Shown piece after piece: positions 38,283 through 46,217 of a stretch of DNA of 64,000 nucleotides. Within the stretch, counting starts at the first letter, position 1. Each line of letters opens with the position of its first letter. This DNA comes from Alteromonadaceae bacterium M269 (GTDB lineage Bacteria; Pseudomonadota; Gammaproteobacteria; Enterobacterales; Alteromonadaceae), in contig SMNZ01000001.1 of NCBI GenBank assembly GCA_004353515.1, positions 248,001 through 312,000 on the forward strand, given 5' to 3'. The position numbers and the translations under genes were made by a program. The notes beneath the pieces are model-generated. The model saw nothing but the letters and a program-made list of their open reading frames with translations, was not told where the DNA came from and did not search any database.

Positions 38283-38386
38283 GACTTACAAGGTGTTCAA
38301 GAGAAGCACATATATGGTGCTTAGCAAAACATCAAGCCATTGGTTATGCAAAATGAGGCAACTAGTTACCGCTTATGTTAAGAGCT
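38283..38386 (+). repeat. Candidate attC (integron 59-base element)
   Basis: Starts with CTTACAAGGTGTTCAAGAG, close to the left-end pattern TAACAAG-N-N-GTTCAAG of many gammaproteobacterial attC sites but with a degraded core (TTAC for TAAC). It ends with GCTTATGTTAAG, an R'-like core. The length of about 100 bases, its start immediately after a stop codon, and an ATG 26 bases beyond its end all fit a cassette junction. Confidence 0.5.
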
Positions 38387-38411
38387 AAGTACTATAGGAG
38401 ATGTTAGAGTT

Positions 38412-38768
38412 ATGGAACAATCAGAAACGAAAGAAAACAATAGTAAATCTGCACCATTTCTAGTCTTCACGTTCGGGGTTGGCTTTTTGATAATTGCTTG
38501 CCTTGTCTACCTAGGCACATATGGATTTAATTTCTGGCTTTCGATCCTTATTGGGGGCGTTGCTCAAGTTTTCTTCAGAGTTATAAAGCGCATTTGGGCA
38601 AACGCCATTAATGATAGTGTGTATAGCTCTAATAATTCAAACTCTCTAGTTCAAGGTGGGATAGACACATTGCCAACATTTAAGATATTCGCATTGCTTT
38701 ATGTTGCAATGGTTAGCGTATCTGCACTTTGGTACGGTATAGGAGCCTTCCTTGCGTGGTTATTTTAA
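38412..38768 (+). CDS. Small membrane protein, unknown
   Basis: Not recognised. 118 residues with hydrophobic segments at about 16-36 and 39-56 and a third at about 92-117 (LLYVAMVSVSALWYGIGAFL). A polar loop between the second and third includes VYSSNNSNSL. TAGGAG lies 13 bases before the ATG. It is a cassette-type gene by position. Confidence 0.5.
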   Translation: MEQSETKENNSKSAPFLVFTFGVGFLIIACLVYLGTYGFNFWLSILIGGVAQVFFRVIKRIWANAINDSVYSSNNSNSLVQGGIDTLPTFKIFALLYVAMVSVSALWYGIGAFLAWLF

Positions 38769-39150
38769 GTAGGCATGCATTTAACTATAAATATCAAGCC
38801 GTTCGCGGTCGTTTAATCTGATAGGTTCTCGTTGGCTACTGAGAATTTTAGCCCATGAATTGTTGCTTTTTATCTTGGGCGATACAAATAAACCAACAAG
38901 TTTAAAGTGCTGGCTTATATATTGGCAGAGCATCAAGCTCCAGACTAAATGGTTTATAGTATTTCAACCTCAGAGGGTATGAGGGAATAGAGGTTCTTTT
39001 ATTATTTAAACTGGGCTAAGAAAAAATAAAAAGAGACTAGTTGAATGTTTTTAGTTTGTGGTAGAAGTACATAGTTAGGAAACATGGAATTAGTCAGTGT
39101 TTTAATATGAAAATTTCAGCCTATCAATATTGTTATATTTCAAGGTTTAA
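38769..39150. other. Gene-free gap in the cassette-like region
   Basis: A 382-base AT-rich stretch without a supported reading frame on either strand. No clear attC cores or terminator are recognised. It may hold a promoter for the next gene or a decayed cassette. Confidence 0.4.
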
Positions 39151-39531
39151 TTGTTGTCCCCCTATCTACAGAAAATAGCTGATGAATTTGACTCCTTTGG
39201 AGTTCGCTACTCTTTGGTAGAGGAGAAACTGCACGTACCGCTACCAAAAAATTTTGATACATTGGTTATTGAGATCTGGAATGATGAAGGTGAAGATTCA
39301 ATTTCTCTTTTGAATGGAGTTTTTCATACTCATGGGGATGTTGAGGCTAATGAACATGGGTTGGATAGCGGAGAAAAAGGTATCCTTCACCTTGTTCAGA
39401 GTATTTTCGATGGTTCTTTTAAAATGATTAAACGTATCAACGAGAAAGGAGTTGTTGAAAATACTATTTGGGATTCGTTTTCTCTTGTGCTAGTAAAAAA
39501 GGATGATGATTTTGAAGTTATTGAAATATAA
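39151..39531 (+). CDS. Small acidic hypothetical protein
   Basis: Not recognised. 126 residues, soluble and acidic, from a TTG start at 39151 (MLSPYLQKIADEFDSFG). The sequence alternates beta strands and helices, with WNDEGEDSISLLNGVFHTHGDVEANEHG near residues 47-72, where several His and acidic residues cluster. There is no ribosome site near the TTG, so the start is uncertain. Confidence 0.45.
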   Translation: MLSPYLQKIADEFDSFGVRYSLVEEKLHVPLPKNFDTLVIEIWNDEGEDSISLLNGVFHTHGDVEANEHGLDSGEKGILHLVQSIFDGSFKMIKRINEKGVVENTIWDSFSLVLVKKDDDFEVIEI

Positions 39532-39634
39532 AAAGAAAAATTAATTTGGATACAAATTTACTGACTGTTTTTATATTTTTTACTTAAGTTTTTACCGGCT
39601 ATATGGAGCATTGTGAGTCCTGATTAAGTTGATT

Positions 39635-39946
39635 ATGTTTGAAAGCGTTACTTTCTCGTTATTGTGGTTATTTGCCTTAGCTTTTGTTTTGTGGCAAGTA
39701 ATAAAAAGATTTAAAGTGCTTGAGAGTGAATTTCTGTTAATTCGCCGAAAACATTATAAGTTGGTTGGAAGCTTTTACTTAACATGTCACTTTGTTTGGA
39801 AGAATAGAAAATCGGAGTTCGTCAAAGACGTATGCGATTCGGCTCTTGAATTGTTCGTGTCACTGCTCTGGTTATATGTTCTTTATTCATTAGCAACGAC
39901 AGATGTATTTGAGGTGTTGCAGGCAACAGAGAATATGTTTAATTAG
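39635..39946 (+). CDS. Small membrane-associated hypothetical protein
   Basis: Not recognised. 103 residues from the ATG at 39635, with hydrophobic segments at about 5-22 and 68-88 and a basic middle (RRKHYKL, WKNRKSEFVKD). No motif indicates a function. It lies in the run of small plus-strand genes. Confidence 0.45.
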   Translation: MFESVTFSLLWLFALAFVLWQVIKRFKVLESEFLLIRRKHYKLVGSFYLTCHFVWKNRKSEFVKDVCDSALELFVSLLWLYVLYSLATTDVFEVLQATENMFN

Positions 39947-39983
39947 CGAATTTACGCAAGTTATTTAAAGACTAGGGAAGTAT

Positions 39984-40484
39984 ATGCCATTTACTCCATT
40001 CCATATGGGACCTGGGATCTTAATCAAAGCGCTACTGCAAGCGAGCTTCAGCTTAATGGTTTTTGGTTGGTCTCAAATAGTTATGGATCTCCAACCTTTA
40101 TGGGTTTTGATTCAGGGGCATGGTCATCTTCACGGCTTTTCTCATACTTTCGTTGGTGGCTCCCTTTTAGCTACTTTTTCTGGTTTAACTGGTAAATATT
40201 TGTCTGAAGTCGGTTTAAGAATTATCGGTATCTCTAAAGCTAGTAATCCGATAAAAATTTCATGGTTAGTTGCATATACCAGTGCTTTTATTGGCTGCTT
40301 TAGTCACGTGGTGTTAGATGCAATTATGCACTCTGATGTACAGCCGTTTTATCCATTTACACTTTCCAATGACTTTCTCCATACTATGTCAATTGGCGAC
40401 TTACATAAAATTTGTTTGTATAGTGGTTTAGCGGGTGGGGCAATTTTTTATATTGTGCATTGGCGTAGCCACAAAACTGAGTAA
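39984..40484 (+). CDS. Membrane-bound hydrolase-like protein (YdjM / DUF4184-like)
   Basis: 166 residues with four hydrophobic segments and the conserved polar pattern of membrane-bound metal-dependent hydrolase-like proteins: MPFTPFHMGPG at the start, GHGHLHGFSHTFVGG (about 48-62) and FSHVVLDAIMHSD (about 112-124), all with potential metal-binding His and Asp. No catalytic activity is established for the family. A GGGAAGTAT ribosome site precedes the ATG. I recall members from integron cassettes, which fits this setting. Confidence 0.65.
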   Translation: MPFTPFHMGPGILIKALLQASFSLMVFGWSQIVMDLQPLWVLIQGHGHLHGFSHTFVGGSLLATFSGLTGKYLSEVGLRIIGISKASNPIKISWLVAYTSAFIGCFSHVVLDAIMHSDVQPFYPFTLSNDFLHTMSIGDLHKICLYSGLAGGAIFYIVHWRSHKTE

Positions 40485-40562
40485 ATCAAACTTAGCTTGG
40501 TTCGATGTACCCGCTATTTTAGCCATACCCTATTACCATATTAATTGACCGAGTTGTTGCTC

Positions 40563-40922
40563 ATGAATAAAATCGAGATTAAAGAAGCTCTTGGAAGTTG
40601 TTTATTCAATCCAGAAGCAACCCCAATTTATGATGTTATGGCTGGTGGTTTGATATGGAGTGACGAAATACCAAGTAGAGAAGAATACGGACAGTATTTA
40701 AAGGCAGTTTATTATACTAGAAAGGTAATTGCTTACAGAGCGTCGTTGACTTTAGGTGTCGAACGGATCGAGCTAAGAGGTGATTGGGAGTTATTAAAAT
40801 CTATCATTCCAAATTGGCCGGGTTTTAGAGAAGAGAGAATTTTTGGTGATGTTCAACGATTACTTAAAATACACAAATACAAAGAAAGAAAAGTATTTAA
40901 AAAATTAGAAGATGAAGATTGA
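40563..40922 (+). CDS. Hypothetical soluble protein
   Basis: Not recognised. 119 residues from the ATG at 40563; an earlier in-frame TTG at 40545 is less likely. It is Tyr/Arg/Glu-rich and helical (EYGQYLKAVYYTRKVIAYRASL near residues 40-61), with a central IELRGDWELLKSIIPNWPGF and a charged C-terminus. No domain is known. An attC-like sequence follows 10 bases after the stop. Confidence 0.5.
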   Translation: MNKIEIKEALGSCLFNPEATPIYDVMAGGLIWSDEIPSREEYGQYLKAVYYTRKVIAYRASLTLGVERIELRGDWELLKSIIPNWPGFREERIFGDVQRLLKIHKYKERKVFKKLEDED

Positions 40923-40929
40923 AAAAAGC

Positions 40930-41011
40930 AGCTAACAAATAAATCAATTTCGTCCCTATAGGGGCATTATACCTTAGGTCAATCTCAGCAAGCTAACTCA
41001 CAGTTATGTTA
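40930..41011 (+). repeat. Candidate attC (integron 59-base element)
   Basis: Starts GCTAACAAATAA (left core TAACAA) and ends AGTTATGTTAGAA (right core GTTAGAA); CTAAC and GTTAG are complementary, and AATAA pairs with TTAT beside them. Length about 80 bases. It contains an inner palindromic stretch (CCCTATAGGGG, 40959-40969). It lies just after a stop codon and 22 bases before the next ATG. This is the clearest attC-like sequence of the window. Confidence 0.55.
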
Positions 41012-41032
41012 GAAGTTATATAACTTAAGTAA

Positions 41033-41464
41033 ATGAATGGAATTATGAGCTTATTTTTAAAATTGGTTTTCTTGACACTATTAATGAACTTAGGATGTGC
41101 TATAGCAATGGAAGAAATAAAAATAGAAACAGTTAAAGAAGATGAATTTATAGAGTACATTCATCAAGGAGAACGACCTGAAATTCAGGGAGTTATCGCC
41201 TCTAAAGAAACTGGGGACGAGGATTGGTACGTTTTCGTTGTGATAGCTGAGTTTATAAGAGAAGAGCCTTTGGAAACTAAGTTTAGAAAACTGATTTTCG
41301 ATGCGCTGAACAATGTTGAAGGTGTCAAGTCGGTTGAAGAGGCAGATCGCGAAGAATGGTCGGTGCAAGGAAATGTTGATGGGGAAGAGTTGGTTAAGGC
41401 TTGCGTTATAGCTTTAAAATCAATATATCCGGAACTTGAAGAATTTATGAAAGCACCACAATGA
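41033..41464 (+). CDS. Exported small acidic protein, unknown
   Basis: Not recognised. 143 residues. Residues 5-25 form a signal-like segment (MSLFLKLVFLTLLMNLGCAIA); the LGCA stretch could be read as a poor lipobox. The mature part is acidic, with a ferredoxin-like beta-alpha-beta order (DWYVFVVIAEFI ... FDALNNVEGVKSVEEADREEW). It may start at 41033 or at the Met codon 12 bases later. The start lies 22 bases after an attC-like core. Confidence 0.5.
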   Translation: MNGIMSLFLKLVFLTLLMNLGCAIAMEEIKIETVKEDEFIEYIHQGERPEIQGVIASKETGDEDWYVFVVIAEFIREEPLETKFRKLIFDALNNVEGVKSVEEADREEWSVQGNVDGEELVKACVIALKSIYPELEEFMKAPQ

Positions 41465-41609
41465 ATGTGAGACATGATAATCACGTACTTCATTCGTCAT
41501 GAAGCATTATTGGTGGCTGGAACCTCGGTCAGTGTTAGCCAACAAGTGCGTGCCACCTATGTTCAAAAATGATCATGCGGAATAAAGCTCATCGTAAATA
41601 GGAAGATAT

Positions 41610-42026
41610 ATGAAACAAAATATTGTTCATGTCGCATTGGTCGTCAAAGATTATGATGAAGCAATTGATTTTTATGTAAATAAACTGAAGTTTGAGCTGA
41701 TTGAAGATTTGTATCAACCCGAGCAAGATAAACGCTGGGTTGTTGTCGCCCCACCAAACTCGCATGGTGTTACGTTGTTGCTTGCAAGAGCCTCAAAACC
41801 TGAGCAAATTGACTTTATCGGTAATCAAGCCGGAGGGCGTGTATTCTTGTTTCTTAATACGGACGACTTTTGGCGGGACTATGATTATATGAAATCGATT
41901 GGAATTAATTTTATTCGTCAGCCTTCTGAACAATATTACGGTACAGTTGCAGTGTTCGAAGATTTATATGGAAATTTATGGGATTTGTTGCAATTAAACC
42001 CAGATCATCCAATGGCGAAAAGGTAA
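41610..42026 (+). CDS. VOC-family (glyoxalase/bleomycin-resistance fold) protein
   Basis: 138 residues with a vicinal-oxygen-chelate fold of two beta-alpha-beta-beta-beta modules. HVALVVKDYDEAIDFYVNKLKFELIED at the start (in two modules) and the C-terminal VAVFEDLYGNLWDLLQ give the metal-site positions His 7, possibly Glu 125 or nearby, as in glyoxalase-like dioxygenases. The substrate is unknown; similar proteins are often cassette-borne. AGGAAGAT precedes the ATG. Confidence 0.8.
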   Translation: MKQNIVHVALVVKDYDEAIDFYVNKLKFELIEDLYQPEQDKRWVVVAPPNSHGVTLLLARASKPEQIDFIGNQAGGRVFLFLNTDDFWRDYDYMKSIGINFIRQPSEQYYGTVAVFEDLYGNLWDLLQLNPDHPMAKR

Positions 42027-42071
42027 ATCTAGGACGTGATTGATTTAGATGTTAAGCCTATAGTTTGAGAG

Positions 42072-42572
42072 ATGAATTCAATTAATTGGAAAGAGTTGGA
42101 ACATGCATATGGTGATGCTTCGAACATTCCTGACTTGTTAGACGAGTTGTCAAAATACCCAATTTGCGAAAACTGTGATGATGAACCTTGGTTCAGTTTG
42201 TGGAGCAGCTTGTGCCATCAAGGGGATATTTACACAGCCTCTTTTGCTGCTGTTCCTACGGTGGTCTCATTAATCGAAAATGCGCCTTCTCCTGTGGATT
42301 ACGACTTCTATTTGTTACCCATTTCAATACAAATAGCTGTTCTAAAAGGTAATGCTCCACCGATACCTCGTCAGTTAGAGAAACCTTATAAAAACGCCAT
42401 AAGCTTATTGCCAGAATTGGCTGCGAAAGAAAAACCTAAGGATGAATTGATGGTTCGGATTCTGTCATCAGCAATAGCCGCAAAATCTGGTAATGCGTTG
42501 CTAGCAGAAGCGATATTGGAGCTAGAGCCGGATGTATTAGAAGATTTTGAAGAGTGGGTTCATAGTCGATAA
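42072..42572 (+). CDS. HEAT-like helical hypothetical protein
   Basis: 166 residues, helical and acidic. The N-terminal WKELEHAYGDASNIPDLLDEL followed by DDEPWFSLWSSLCHQGDIYTASFAAVPTVV resembles a widespread family of uncharacterised proteins sometimes labelled HEAT-repeat-like. The function is unknown. There are no membrane segments. It sits 45 bases after the VOC gene. Confidence 0.55.
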   Translation: MNSINWKELEHAYGDASNIPDLLDELSKYPICENCDDEPWFSLWSSLCHQGDIYTASFAAVPTVVSLIENAPSPVDYDFYLLPISIQIAVLKGNAPPIPRQLEKPYKNAISLLPELAAKEKPKDELMVRILSSAIAAKSGNALLAEAILELEPDVLEDFEEWVHSR

Positions 42573-42639
42573 TAAGGAAGTTGATTCGATGAGCTATATG
42601 ACGTTCTGATATGACAAATTTAAAGAGGTAAGTTGGACT

Positions 42640-43014
42640 TTGTGGATTTCCTTAAAGGCATCATTAACATCTGCTTTTGTGTTTCTTTTGACTATTGTAG
42701 CAATGGTTTTGGCGATACCTGTAACACCAGATGATGATGGTCATATAACCGGCGCAATTACATTGCTAACTTTGATGCCTGTTATTGTATTGGTTTTACT
42801 TGTTTACTTCCTGATATTAAATTTGAAAGAAGAACGTAATCTAAAATTTGCATTGTATCTGCAGTCTTTCTTATTGCTTCCTTTTGCAGGTTATTTTTAT
42901 TACGTTACCGATTTAGCTGAAGGGTTTTGGGTCGGATTAATGGTAGGTTCGATTATTTTTATCTATTTTACAGTTGCCGTCGGAGCAGGTGCCTGGGTTT
43001 GGTCAAGAAACTAA
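42640..43014 (+). CDS. Four-helix membrane protein, unknown
   Basis: Not recognised. 124 residues from a TTG start at 42640 behind AAAGAGGTAAG, with four hydrophobic segments (about 6-28, 39-60, 70-88 and 98-120). A short acidic loop (TPDDDGHITG) separates the first two. No motif suggests a substrate. Confidence 0.5.
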   Translation: MWISLKASLTSAFVFLLTIVAMVLAIPVTPDDDGHITGAITLLTLMPVIVLVLLVYFLILNLKEERNLKFALYLQSFLLLPFAGYFYYVTDLAEGFWVGLMVGSIIFIYFTVAVGAGAWVWSRN

Positions 43015-43055
43015 GTTACGCAATGACATTCATTTTTCTTTAATTAATTGGTTTT

Positions 43056-43562
43056 ATGAAAATCCCATCTTTAGAAACAAAACGTTTAAAACTTGTTCCA
43101 CCAAGCATTGAATCATACGATGTTTATGCGAAATTCTATTTAGATGAAGAGGCGTCTCGCTCATACAATGGACCATTATCGGAAGAGCAAATTTGGGCTA
43201 GGTTAAAAGCTGACTTAGGTTCCTGGCATTTGCTCGGGTTTGGTGTTTGAGTTATCCGTTCGAAAGAAGATAATGAAGATATCGGTGTCTGTGGTTTTTG
43301 GAAGGGAAAAGATTGGCCGAAGGAGTTAACTTGGTGGGTGTTGCCTGAATTTCGTGGAAAGGGATATGCAACTGAAGCTTCTAAAGCCGCTATTAGTCAT
43401 GCCTATGATGACTTAGGGTGGAGCGAAGTTGAAACCTATATGAATGATGACAATGTAGAGGCTCGTTCTTTGGTGCTGAAACTTGGAGGTATAAAGCAGC
43501 GTCGAACACAGTTTCCTGATGGACTTGAACGAGATATTTACTTATTACCTACAGGTTCATAA
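43056..43562 (+). pseudogene. GNAT N-acetyltransferase interrupted by an in-frame TGA
   Basis: One continuous reading frame codes for a RimJ/RimL-type GNAT protein of about 168 residues but has a TGA at 43248-43250. The first part (residues 1-64) ends WHLLGFGV, and the same frame resumes with VIRSKEDNEDIGVCGFWKGKDWP. It then continues through the acetyl-CoA-binding region ELTWWVLPEFRGKGYATEA and ends at the normal stop. Homologues usually have Trp (TGG) right after the GFGV-type segment, so a single G-to-A change explains it. Without readthrough no functional enzyme is made. It could also be a sequencing error. Confidence 0.8.
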
Positions 43563-43665
43563 TTAATTGCTCATTCATTTCTACCACTATTGATAGTAAG
43601 CTCATTTGACGTTATCTAACGCTTATTCACATATACTGAATTGAATACTTAAGTTGAGATTAAAG

Positions 43666-44160
43666 ATGGAAAAGGGAATGTTGACACTTTTTTGTGGAAA
43701 GATGGGAGCGGGAAAATCAACGAAAGCAGCCAAGGTAGCAGAAGAGAGTAATGCCGTTTTACTCGCTGAAGATGAGTGGCTGGAGTCTCTCTATCCAAAT
43801 CAAATTGAATCTCTTGACGATTACGTCAAATATTCAAATCTACTAAAGCTCCAAATAAAAAAACTTGTCCAATCTATCTTGGTAACTGGAACACATGTTG
43901 TGATGGATTTCCCTGCTAATACGAGAGACCAAAGGTTATGGTTGAAAAGTATTTTTATGGAAGTTGATGCTCCGCATCGTTTGATATTTATTGATGTCGC
44001 AGATGACGTTTGTTTAAAACAGATTGAGAAGAGGCGCGAGGAGTATCCTGATAGAGCCCGCACAGATACACCCGAAATGTTCAAGGCAGTAACGCGATAT
44101 TTTAATGAACCGACTGATGATGAGGGTTTTAATATGATCAGTGTATCTAGCAATGAATAA
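43666..44160 (+). CDS. P-loop kinase (AAA_33 / zeta-like family)
   Basis: 164 residues from the ATG at 43666. Walker A is GKMGAGKST (about residues 11-19). LLAEDEW is the position where small P-loop kinases hold an acidic residue. HVVMDFPANTRDQRLWL resembles the Walker B-like region, and the lid is RREEYPDRART. It is like chloramphenicol-phosphotransferase/zeta-type kinases or polynucleotide-kinase-like proteins. The substrate is unknown and no antitoxin-like partner is evident. It overlaps the next gene by 8 bases, so the two are probably translated together. Confidence 0.75.
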   Translation: MEKGMLTLFCGKMGAGKSTKAAKVAEESNAVLLAEDEWLESLYPNQIESLDDYVKYSNLLKLQIKKLVQSILVTGTHVVMDFPANTRDQRLWLKSIFMEVDAPHRLIFIDVADDVCLKQIEKRREEYPDRARTDTPEMFKAVTRYFNEPTDDEGFNMISVSSNE

Positions 44161-44431
44161 TTCTAGAGTTTTCTTATCGGTTACGGTTTTCATTATCGGT
44201 GTTTATCTGATTTTAGATATGTTTCTTTGGGGGTTTAATTGGGTTTTACTCGTTTGCGGTTTGATTGGTTTTATTGGCGCCCATTATCTATGGCCTGCAA
44301 AACACGATAAAGGAAGTACTTGGTATGATTTGTTAGAAGTGATTGTCGAACTGCCTTCTAGAGCCATTGCATTGTTTTTACGTGGCTTAGGAAGGGCTTT
44401 TAAAAACGATAGTTTGGATTTAGATATTTAG
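44153..44431 (+). CDS. Small membrane protein of a conserved unknown family
   Basis: 92 residues from the ATG at 44153, overlapping the kinase gene by 8 bases. Two hydrophobic segments lie at about 5-25 and 27-45. A conserved-looking amphipathic tail follows: WYDLLEVIVELPSRAIALFLRGLGRAF. Similar tails occur in small proteobacterial membrane proteins of unknown role. Coupling with the kinase suggests a two-gene unit. Confidence 0.55.
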   Translation: MNNSRVFLSVTVFIIGVYLILDMFLWGFNWVLLVCGLIGFIGAHYLWPAKHDKGSTWYDLLEVIVELPSRAIALFLRGLGRAFKNDSLDLDI

Positions 44432-44639
44432 AATGGTTACTGTTGAATTTGCTTACTCTATTCTTAATAGTTTTAATGGGAGGGTGGTTCAGTAGATCAG
44501 TCAAGTGCGACAACATAAACAATAAGTAAAGGAACTGTTCAGTCTTATATTGGAACTATCAGTACCTGAAAATAAGATATAGTCCATATTAGATTGGAGT
44601 GAAATCGGTTATTTTAAGTTTAAACTTGAGGGGTATAGA

Positions 44640-44948
44640 GTGTTAAAAACAACTAAATATATAGTATTGGCTTTTATTCTTACCGCAGTCGTTGGCTGTA
44701 CCACAGCAACATATGGGCGGCAGTTTAAGCCTGTAGAAGAAAATAAAGATCAATACACGCTAGTTATTTCAACAGGAGGGCTTGCCGGTTATGGGGTCGC
44801 AACGGAACGCTTAGAGGAAAAAGAGATCCCTGCTTTTCTTGAGCAACATCCAGAGTATAAGTCATACAAAATTTTATCTAAGAGGTTTCGACTTGTCCCA
44901 TCAGGTGTAACCTTTGTTGTTGAGTTTTATCGGGACCAACGTAGTTAA
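44640..44948 (+). CDS. Small lipoprotein, unknown function
   Basis: 102 residues from a GTG start at 44640 behind TTGAGGGG. The signal peptide ends in the lipobox AVVGC (Cys about 20), so a lipid-anchored periplasmic protein is expected. The mature part (STGGLAGYGVATERLEEKEIPAFLEQHPEYKSY, in two runs) is a small alpha/beta domain. The partner is unknown. Confidence 0.6.
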   Translation: MLKTTKYIVLAFILTAVVGCTTATYGRQFKPVEENKDQYTLVISTGGLAGYGVATERLEEKEIPAFLEQHPEYKSYKILSKRFRLVPSGVTFVVEFYRDQRS

Positions 44949-45085
44949 TATCAGCGCGCATGCTCTATTTGTGCGCTAGAAGTTCTTAACTGAAGTAGCT
45001 TATGAGTCGTTGTACGCAATCTCTATCAGTATGTGAGCGATGATAAGTAATAGGACCATTTAAAGAGTCGATTCCAGGAGCTTTG

Positions 45086-45664
45086 ATGAAACTGTATTAC
45101 ACACCAAGATCGCATTTTTCCCGTAAGGTCCGAATCTTACTTCGTGCGATGGAAATTGATGTTGAGCTGGTTGACGTCGGTAATGTTGCTGATGGACATG
45201 ATATTTTCGGTTCTAATCCTTTAATGAAAGTACCAACCGTAGTTGATGGGGAATTGGACGTTTTTGATTCAGATCACATAGCTCAGTATTTAGTTAGGAA
45301 ATATACTCCTGACGATAAATTTAGCGTTTTTACTACAGATGTTATGGAGTTGAATGCTCGAGCAGTCATTAACGGTGCAATGTCTGCCGAAGTAGAGTTG
45401 CTTCTCGCCGAGAGGACAGGTTTGGATACCGGTAAACATCAACGTTTTGATAAAATTAAAGCATCTATTGTTAATGGTTTGATGTGGTTGGAATCCCATG
45501 CTGATGTGTTTCCTGAGAAGCCGTCTTACCTAGGGTTTCATTTAGTTTCAATGTGGGATCATTTGAAGTTATACGGCCTTGTTCAACTAGACTATCCTCA
45601 GCTTAAGGAAAAGGTTGAGCGCATATCAAAGGAGCCCTTTGTTTCTGAGAGTATGCCTTCTTAA
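45086..45664 (+). CDS. Glutathione S-transferase-like protein
   Basis: 192 residues from the ATG at 45086 behind CAGGAG. The N-terminal thioredoxin-like domain has KLYYTPRSHFSRKVRILL (about 2-19, with Ser 12 as a possible catalytic residue), the cis-Pro motif MKVPTVV (about 48-54) and FDSDHIAQYL (about 62-71). A helical C-terminal domain follows but is shorter than usual. The substrate is unknown. The fold call is firm; glutathione use is inferred. Confidence 0.75.
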   Translation: MKLYYTPRSHFSRKVRILLRAMEIDVELVDVGNVADGHDIFGSNPLMKVPTVVDGELDVFDSDHIAQYLVRKYTPDDKFSVFTTDVMELNARAVINGAMSAEVELLLAERTGLDTGKHQRFDKIKASIVNGLMWLESHADVFPEKPSYLGFHLVSMWDHLKLYGLVQLDYPQLKEKVERISKEPFVSESMPS

Positions 45665-45781
45665 AAAGCTTTGATGATTTTTGTTGATACCCGATAACTT
45701 AAAAGTAGCTTGAAGTAGCAACTGGGTAGATTCAGCAAACTTAAGATTTAAAGAGTGATGAGCCTATTGGAATGAAAAGAT

Positions 45782-46201
45782 ATGCCTGTACCATCATTTA
45801 CACTTAAACAACGACCTCCATCGGCGAGCGACCTTGCGGAACTACGTGCGTTAATCGGTTGGCGTAATCCGGAGCTTGAGCTGATAGAGCAAAGTATCGA
45901 ACAATCACTGTTTTGGGTTACCGCCTATCAGGGGAATCACCTGGTCGCAGCTGGCAGAGTGATAGGGGATTCGTCCATGTACTTTTATGTTCAGGACGTT
46001 ATTGTTCACCCAAAACATCAAGGTCTTGGTTTAGGGCAACGGATAATGGAATCAATAGAGGCTTTTCTAAGCAGTACCTGTCAATCTGGTGCAACTGTTG
46101 GATTGTTGTCGGTTAAAGGGAAAGAAGGATTCTATGAGAGGTTCGGTTATTCAGTGCGGGAGGGCGAATCCTTAGGCTTTGGTATGTGTAAGTTTCTGTA
46201 G
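45782..46201 (+). CDS. GNAT-family N-acetyltransferase
   Basis: 139 residues with a complete GNAT fold. The acetyl-CoA-binding motif A is VQDVIVHPKHQGLGLGQRIM (about 65-84, with Q/R-x-x-G-x-G/A). The C-terminal part reads LLSVKGKEGFYERFGYSVR, with the usual Tyr. The substrate is unknown; it is similar to small amine acetyltransferases. It lies 16 bases before the following gene. Confidence 0.85.
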   Translation: MPVPSFTLKQRPPSASDLAELRALIGWRNPELELIEQSIEQSLFWVTAYQGNHLVAAGRVIGDSSMYFYVQDVIVHPKHQGLGLGQRIMESIEAFLSSTCQSGATVGLLSVKGKEGFYERFGYSVREGESLGFGMCKFL

Positions 46202-46217
46202 GGTATATGGGAAGAAA

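Noticed and set aside
41530-41560. GTGTTAGCCAACAAG as an attC core
   Set aside because: The cores abut instead of being separated by a spacer, and the next gene begins too far away (about 70 bases).
43600-43625. GACGTTATCTAACGC as an attC right end
   Set aside because: It has a GTTA core but not the GTTRRRY form, and no left core follows the preceding gene; too weak to list.
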